NCBI GenBank assembly: GCA_034435635.1
Contig: DAOTWY010000115.1
Location: forward strand, 1 to 20,726
Length of the DNA stretch: 20,726 nucleotides
Reading direction: 5' to 3'
From: DAOTWY01 sp003696565
GTDB lineage: Bacteria; Chloroflexota; Anaerolineae; Aggregatilineales; Phototrophicaceae
Shown here one piece after another: positions 16,256 through 20,726 of the stretch (its first letter is position 1; each line of letters begins with the position of its first letter). The notes under the pieces are model-generated. The model was not told the origin of the DNA, did no database searches, and saw nothing but the letters and a program-made list of their open reading frames with translations. The translations under genes were made by a program, and so were the position numbers.

Positions 16256-16681
16256 TTACTTGCGCCCTCTATCCTTACCATACTTCAAAAGCAACCCATT
16301 CAACACATAATGCAGCTCATCCAGGTGCGGCAAAGGTTTATATAATAAAAAGTCCGCGCCGGATTCTGCCATCATCTGCTGCTCTTCTTCAACCGAAAGG
16401 CGATAGGCGGTCATCATCACAATGACGGTATGTTGTAAAATTGGGCTGCGCCGCATCCGAGATGCAACCATCGGTCCGCTGATATGATCTGGCATCCGAA
16501 TATCCAACAAGGCTAGTTCTGGAATTTCACCTGTATAACGTCCGGCATCTACCTCACGAATCCACTCAGCAGCATCTTCACCAGAGCCAAACGCCACCCC
16601 GCCAATTCCCATAATGTCATACATTGCCAGAATCATCTCGTACAAATCTGGCTCATCTTCTAATAGCATCCATGTGGGCAT
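16256..16681 (-). CDS. Receiver-only response regulator (copy 1)
   Basis: A 141-residue CheY-like receiver with no output domain. The phosphorylation site is D60 (LALLDIRMPD), the acidic pocket is E8-D9-E10, and the switch residues T91 (MMTAY) and K115 (YKPLP) are in place, so it should be phosphorylatable. A short basic tail (KYGKDRGRK) follows the last helix. AAGGA lies 8 bases before the ATG. It sits 23 bases downstream of a close paralogue on the same strand. No histidine kinase or output partner is in the window; it probably acts through protein contacts. Confidence 0.9.
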   Translation of the reverse strand: MPTWMLLEDEPDLYEMILAMYDIMGIGGVAFGSGEDAAEWIREVDAGRYTGEIPELALLDIRMPDHISGPMVASRMRRSPILQHTVIVMMTAYRLSVEEEQQMMAESGADFLLYKPLPHLDELHYVLNGLLLKYGKDRGRK

Positions 16682-16704
16682 CGTACTTATCCTTGATATG
16701 CAAT

Positions 16705-17112
16705 CTATCGGCGTTGTGAAATCAATTTACGCAAGAGTTTTTCAAACTCATGCAGTTCAGGCAGCGGCTTATAGATCAAATAATCTGCGCCAGAATACGC
16801 CATTATTTCGCTTTCTTGTTCAGGAGACATTTTATAGGCGGTCATCATCACAATCGCCGTATGACGCATCAAATGACTCTGCCGGATACGCGCGCTAACC
16901 GTTTCTCCATTCACCTTCCCAGGCAAACGAATATCTAATAACACCAGTTCCGGGATTTCCTGGGCATATTGTCCGTTATCAACTGCTTCAATCCATTCCA
17001 TTGCTTCTTCACCAGTCGTAAAGGCAACGCCTTCCACACCCAGCGTATCGTACATTGCCAAGACCATTTCATATAAATCGGGTTCGTCCTCAACAACCAT
17101 CCAAGTTGTCAT
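16705..17112 (-). CDS. Receiver-only response regulator (copy 2)
   Basis: A 135-residue receiver that is about two-thirds identical to its downstream neighbour over the first 60 residues (shared TWM, EDEPDLYEM and LAMYD). The same key residues are present: E8-D9-E10, D60 (LVLLDIRLPG), T91 and K115. AAGGA lies 6 bases before the ATG, which makes it the first gene of the pair. The arrangement indicates tandem duplication with both copies still functional. It is divergent from the TPR cluster across a 117-base gap. No DNA-binding domain is present. Confidence 0.9.
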   Translation of the reverse strand: MTTWMVVEDEPDLYEMVLAMYDTLGVEGVAFTTGEEAMEWIEAVDNGQYAQEIPELVLLDIRLPGKVNGETVSARIRQSHLMRHTAIVMMTAYKMSPEQESEIMAYSGADYLIYKPLPELHEFEKLLRKLISQRR

Positions 17113-17161
17113 GCTTCATCCTTATGATTGTTTAGCCATACCATGCGGTATTCTACCACCC

Positions 17162-17190
17162 TTCACAATTGTATAAAAGAATTGTATCTT
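17162..17190 (+). promoter_or_regulatory. Candidate promoter of the TPR cluster with overlapping direct repeat
   Basis: TTCACA (17162-17167, 5 of 6) and TATCTT (17185-17190, 4 of 6) are 17 bases apart. An 8-base direct repeat AATTGTAT (17167-17174 and 17180-17187, 13-base period) overlaps both elements, as an activator or repressor site might. Other hexamer pairs can be drawn in this AT-rich stretch. Confidence 0.35.
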
Positions 17191-17200
17191 TGTGTTACAA

Positions 17201-17216
17201 CAGCAAGATATTGCTG
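17201..17216 (+). repeat. Inverted repeat abutting the first TPR gene's ribosome binding site
   Basis: CAGCAA and TTGCTG are perfect 6-bp arms around GATA, directly adjoining the GGAGG element (17216-17220). In RNA it would form a small hairpin next to the ribosome binding site; in DNA it could be an operator half-site pair. Confidence 0.4.
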
Positions 17217-17229
17217 GAGGTTTTAGTGT

Positions 17230-18492
17230 ATGTATGTGAAGCGTGATTACCACCGCCCTTTCTTTCATGATAAGCGGCGGGGGATGATGAATATCTGGAT
17301 ATTGTTTGGATTTGGCTTAATGTTAGGGGCGTTCGCCGTCCTGTTTACCCTGTATTTTAACCAACTTCAACTTGCTGCGCTGGAAGCAATCGGCATGGCA
17401 CCAACGCCTACTCCACCGTCACAAACTTATGCATTGCGTGGACAAAACTTATTTTATCAAGGTGATGTGGAGGGGGCTATTTTACAGTTTGAACTCGCAT
17501 TACAACAACAACCGGATAATATCGATTATCTGTATGAATATGGTAGCTTGTTACTAGAAGCCGAACGGGTGGCGGATGCACGCCCTGTGGCAGAGCACGC
17601 CCTAGAAGTCGCGCCAGATGACCCACGAGGTTACGCTTTGATGGCGCGTGTTTTGATGTGGGATGCACCAGAAGAAGCAATCCGTTACGCCATACAAGGG
17701 CTTGATGTTGACCCAAATTTTGCTCCCTTGTATGCCGCGCAGGGTGTGGCTTATACCAACCTTGGACGTTGGCAGGAAGGCATCCGTAATGGTGCGCGTG
17801 CCGTAGAATTAAACCCCAACGATATTTTTGTACAAGTGGCATATCAATGGCCCCTCACATATCGTGGAGATTATTGGGGGGCGATCCAAGCATTGGAAAC
17901 CGCCATCTCACTAAACCCAAACCTGACAAGCCCATACTTCTATTTGGCATCGCAATATATGAACACCGTCAACCTGCCGAAAATGGCAATCGCTACCTAT
18001 GAACGCATTTTAGAAATTGACCCAGATAACGCCAAAGCCTATTTACGCTTATGCCAGACGTATGCACGGGTGAATTCAGCCCGTTTTGATATTGCACAAC
18101 CCTATTGCGACCGTGCCATTGAACTAGACCCTGATTATGGAGAAGCCTATATGCAACGTGGGCAAATGCAATATGCACGCCGTAATTACGAGGGCGCAAT
18201 TGAATCTTTTGAAATTTGCCGAGAAAAAGGCTCCACCCGTATTGAATGTAGCTATTTACGCGGCTTCGCTCATTATCGGCTAGGTAATTATGATGAAGCA
18301 TGGGATATTCTACAAAATGAAGCGCGTCCGCTCGCCATTGAACAAGGCGGGCTAGAACCTATTCTTATTCAAATTGATCAGGTGATGGATGCTATTACAC
18401 AACGCGCACCTGGTTATCAAGGCTTAGCTGTACCAACGGCGATTCCACCAACCCCACTTCCTCCAACACCTATTGGCGGTTTTGGTACATAA
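17230..18492 (+). CDS. Membrane-anchored extracytoplasmic TPR protein (copy 1)
   Basis: A 420-residue protein: a basic N-terminus (KRDYHRPFF, then KRRG), one TM helix (about residues 22-43), a Pro/Thr linker (APTPTPPS, about 56-63), then TPR repeats to about residue 370 and a Pro-rich C-terminus. Repeats end in typical P-x-N or P-D-x segments (QQPDNIDYLY, EVAPDDPRGY, ELNPNDIF, EIDPDNAKAY, ELDPDYGEAY). Positive-inside rule puts the TPR part outside. Cys pairs (LRLCQTY with PYCDRA; EICREK with IECSYL) suit disulfides there. GGAGG lies 9 bases before ATG 17230. TPRs bind peptides; a scaffold role is inferred. The next gene, 6 bases downstream, is a paralogue. Confidence 0.87.
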   Translation: MYVKRDYHRPFFHDKRRGMMNIWILFGFGLMLGAFAVLFTLYFNQLQLAALEAIGMAPTPTPPSQTYALRGQNLFYQGDVEGAILQFELALQQQPDNIDYLYEYGSLLLEAERVADARPVAEHALEVAPDDPRGYALMARVLMWDAPEEAIRYAIQGLDVDPNFAPLYAAQGVAYTNLGRWQEGIRNGARAVELNPNDIFVQVAYQWPLTYRGDYWGAIQALETAISLNPNLTSPYFYLASQYMNTVNLPKMAIATYERILEIDPDNAKAYLRLCQTYARVNSARFDIAQPYCDRAIELDPDYGEAYMQRGQMQYARRNYEGAIESFEICREKGSTRIECSYLRGFAHYRLGNYDEAWDILQNEARPLAIEQGGLEPILIQIDQVMDAITQRAPGYQGLAVPTAIPPTPLPPTPIGGFGT

Positions 18493-18498
18493 GGTATC

Positions 18499-19881
18499 AT
18501 GCAGATTAAACGCGATTATTCCAATACGTTTTTTCGTAAAAATGAACGCTCCGGCTGGCGGTTACCTGCATGGGCGGTGTTTCTATTTGGACTGTTGATC
18601 GGTGGCACGGTTTTATTTGTCTCCACCAACCTAGAAGAACTTCAAATGGAAGCCCTCGAGATGTTTGGGATGGGACCAACCGCCACCCCACTGCCAGGTG
18701 ATTTAGCAACACTGGGTGAACGTTTATTTGTCGCTGGAGATTTAGAAGCAGCGGCAGATTTGTTTGAGCGTGCCATTGCCCTACGCCCAAATAACATTGA
18801 CTATTTATATGTCTATGGGCAATTACTCATTGACATGAACGCACCAGAACGCGCCTTAGAGCTTGGCAATCGTATTTTAGAAATCAACATTAATGATCCG
18901 CGTGGTTATGTTTTACGGGGACGCGCACAAGTGTGGACAGGTGACCCAAACGGTGCAATCTCATCGGCTCTTTCCGGTTTAGAGCTAAACAGTGGTTATG
19001 AATCAGAATTATATGGCATTTTAGCGCGGGCTTATACCGATGCCGGACAATATATCGAAGGTGTACAAGCTGGTGAGCAAGCCGTTCAAGCAAATCCCTC
19101 TGATGCAGAAGCACGCCGTAGCTATGCTTATTCATTGAGCTGGATAGGAGATAACGAAGAAGCGATCGCCCAGCTAGAAGCGGCTATTATCCTCAAACCG
19201 AATTATATCCCTGTATACTTAGAACTCGCATTGCACTATTTAGCACAAAACCGAGATCAAGATGCGATTGACCTATACGACCAAGTGCTAGCTATTCAAC
19301 CACGTAATGCCCGGGCATTGCTGCGTTTATGTACGACATATCGTAAAATTGGTCAATTTGAGCGTGCAATTGGCTTCTGCCAAGATGCCGTCAACGCAGA
19401 CCCAACCTCTGTTGCATCCTGGTACCAACTAGGATTATTACAATATAACCGTTATCAATTCGCTGATGCGTTGTATTCTTTTGGGCAATGTATAGAAAAT
19501 GACCCAGAAAGTGTTGATTGCCTGCACCGACTGGGGCTAAGTTATTACTATGTCATGACGCAAAACGCATGTGTAGGGGAAAACTTGCCAGAAGGGTGCC
19601 GATACCGTACCACAAATCGTTATTATGCCGGTTCAGATTGTGCAAGTGCCTGGAATATTTTACAGGATTCGCTGATCTTGGCACAAGGTGAGCAAGCAGA
19701 AGGGCGCGATGTCTCTGGCATTATCGCTAATATCCAAGAAGGCTTAGTCGCAATTGGTCAAGTTTGCCCAGAATATGGTCGTTTCTTACCCACGCCAACG
19801 CCAACGCCTTTCCCAGAAGGGTATGTGCCGCCAGCAGAAGAAACACCTGAAGCCATCCCTGCACCAGGAGAAGGAGCATAA
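18499..19881 (+). CDS. Membrane-anchored extracytoplasmic TPR protein (copy 2)
   Basis: A 460-residue paralogue of the preceding gene with the same plan: IKRDYSNTFF and basic residues, a TM helix (about 24-42), a short Pro/Thr linker (GPTATPLPGD), TPR repeats, and a Pro-rich C-terminus (PTPTPTPFPEG). Residues NNIDYLYVYGQLL and NDPRGYVLRGRAQVW match copy 1 at equivalent positions. It differs by an insertion of about 30 residues near residue 355-385 with three extra Cys (NACVGENLPEGCRY, GSDCAS). The Cys pair LRLCTTY/GFCQDA is in register with copy 1. AAGG sits 4 bases before the ATG, overlapping the end of copy 1. No sorting motif is seen, so the N-terminal helix is the only anchor. Confidence 0.87.
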   Translation: MQIKRDYSNTFFRKNERSGWRLPAWAVFLFGLLIGGTVLFVSTNLEELQMEALEMFGMGPTATPLPGDLATLGERLFVAGDLEAAADLFERAIALRPNNIDYLYVYGQLLIDMNAPERALELGNRILEININDPRGYVLRGRAQVWTGDPNGAISSALSGLELNSGYESELYGILARAYTDAGQYIEGVQAGEQAVQANPSDAEARRSYAYSLSWIGDNEEAIAQLEAAIILKPNYIPVYLELALHYLAQNRDQDAIDLYDQVLAIQPRNARALLRLCTTYRKIGQFERAIGFCQDAVNADPTSVASWYQLGLLQYNRYQFADALYSFGQCIENDPESVDCLHRLGLSYYYVMTQNACVGENLPEGCRYRTTNRYYAGSDCASAWNILQDSLILAQGEQAEGRDVSGIIANIQEGLVAIGQVCPEYGRFLPTPTPTPFPEGYVPPAEETPEAIPAPGEGA

Positions 19882-19884
19882 CTC

Positions 19885-20726
19885 ATGTATATCAAAACAC
19901 CAAAACGGTATCGAAGAGGTGCCAAACAACGCGGGCTGATCTCCATGCGTACCATCCTTATTTGGCTTCTTGTTCCACCGTTAATTGTGATCGGGATTGG
20001 GATTTACGAAAATCGAGCGCAAATTACGCCTTGGTTAACCAATGAAGTGAACCGTCTGGTTTCTGATGTAGATAGCACAGTCCGTCAAATCAGCGCACCT
20101 GCCCCCACCCCAACGCCAGACCCATCCAGTGATAAACAACGGGCATTTGCAGCATGGGAACGGGGTGCCATTCAGGAAGCAATTGCCTATTTTAAGCAAG
20201 CCGCACCCAATGCGCCCAATGATCTACAAGTGCATTATTACCTTACACTCGGGTTGATTAACCAAGGACAAGTTGATGAAGCGTTGACTGCAGCACAAAA
20301 AGCCGTCAATGCTAGCCCTTTCTCTCCCGATGCGTGGGCAATTCAGGCGATGGTGTTAAATCGGCTAGAACGCCCAGGTGAAGCAATCGTGAGCGCGTCT
20401 CGTGCGCTTCAACTCGTGCCAGAATCACTCATTACTGCCCAAGTAGACCCCAATATCGCGCAATCTCTACGGTCACAACGTGCACGGGCTTTGGCGTTTT
20501 TAGCAGAAGCCTATCTTATTGCCGGGCAAGGAGAACGCGCACGGGCAACTGTGGACGATGCCCTAGAGCTTTATCCAGATAGTCAAGAAGCGTTAGTTGT
20601 CAGTGGGCGAATTTATTCTGAAGTGGATTTTGATTTCATCACAGCAAAAGATGAATTTGAAGCAGCTTATGCGCTTGATCCACGTATGACTTATGCAGCG
20701 ATCTGGTTAGCACGCATTGAAAGCCG
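19885..20726 (+). CDS. Membrane-anchored TPR protein (copy 3), 3'-truncated by window edge
   Basis: The frame stays open from ATG 19885 to the right edge (280 codons). A very basic N-terminus (MYIKTPKRYRRGAKQRG) leads into a TM helix (about residues 24-41), a Pro/Thr linker (APAPTPTPDPSS, about 74-85) and TPR repeats (AAWERGAIQEAIAYFKQAAP, then QVHYYLTLGLINQGQVDEA, and later repeats). Overall plan matches the two upstream genes, though the KRDYxxxFF motif is reduced to YIKTPKRY. AAGGAG lies 8 bases before the ATG, and the gap to copy 2 is 3 bases, so all three are one operon. The remaining length and C-terminus are not visible. Confidence 0.85.
   Translation, partial: MYIKTPKRYRRGAKQRGLISMRTILIWLLVPPLIVIGIGIYENRAQITPWLTNEVNRLVSDVDSTVRQISAPAPTPTPDPSSDKQRAFAAWERGAIQEAIAYFKQAAPNAPNDLQVHYYLTLGLINQGQVDEALTAAQKAVNASPFSPDAWAIQAMVLNRLERPGEAIVSASRALQLVPESLITAQVDPNIAQSLRSQRARALAFLAEAYLIAGQGERARATVDDALELYPDSQEALVVSGRIYSEVDFDFITAKDEFEAAYALDPRMTYAAIWLARIES

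Overview
The window looks like a chromosomal stretch of a member of the Chloroflexota, probably of the Anaerolineae type. This is an inference from gene content: CopC/CopD multidomain fusions, membrane-anchored TPR proteins with Pro/Thr-rich linkers, a single seven-blade WD40 protein, a DUF4230 membrane protein and an M19 dipeptidase, at moderate GC. No gene is a species marker. There is no phage, transposon, integrase or CRISPR signal. Coding density is high and no gene-free stretch exceeds about 150 bases.

Layout. (1) 1-2788, plus: the 3' part of a large secreted nuclease (Ig-like domain, OB-like domain, endonuclease/exonuclease/phosphatase domain, Ig-like domain) that ends in an LPXTG-like sorting signal. 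(2) 7190-2810, minus: a compact four-gene unit made of a 60-residue membrane peptide, a large CopC-CopD-YtkA-like fusion with a cytochrome c-like tail that lacks its haem motif, a membrane protein with a TIR-like Rossmannoid N-terminus, and a flavin-dependent monooxygenase-like enzyme. (3) 7282-7798, minus: tRNA-Arg(CCU) and a DCC-family thiol oxidoreductase-like protein. (4) 7890-9155: a DUF4230 membrane protein and a convergent Nudix hydrolase whose 3' ends overlap. (5) 9257-11850, minus: a GT4 glycosyltransferase and a polyprenyl-phosphate sugar transferase, a pair that suggests exopolysaccharide or glycan synthesis. (6) 11898-12845, plus: a seven-repeat WD40 protein. (7) 12904-14592, minus: a membrane sulfite-oxidase-fold molybdoenzyme with an internal twin-arginine motif. 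(8) 14732-16240, plus: an M19 dipeptidase and a four-helix membrane protein. (9) 16256-17112, minus: two paralogous receiver-only response regulators. (10) 17230-20726, plus: three consecutive membrane-anchored TPR proteins, the last cut by the window edge.

How they may work together. The 7190-2810 unit reads as copper uptake or delivery: CopC-type Cu(II) ligands are preserved, and the large fusion is translationally coupled to neighbours of unclear role. The tail domain that lost CXXCH and the TIR-like partner are its most unusual parts. The TPR cluster looks like a set of extracytoplasmic scaffolds made by tandem duplication. It is divergent from a tandem pair of receivers and shares with them an intergenic region that contains direct and inverted repeats. 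Promoter calls are by eye from hexamer matches and are tentative.
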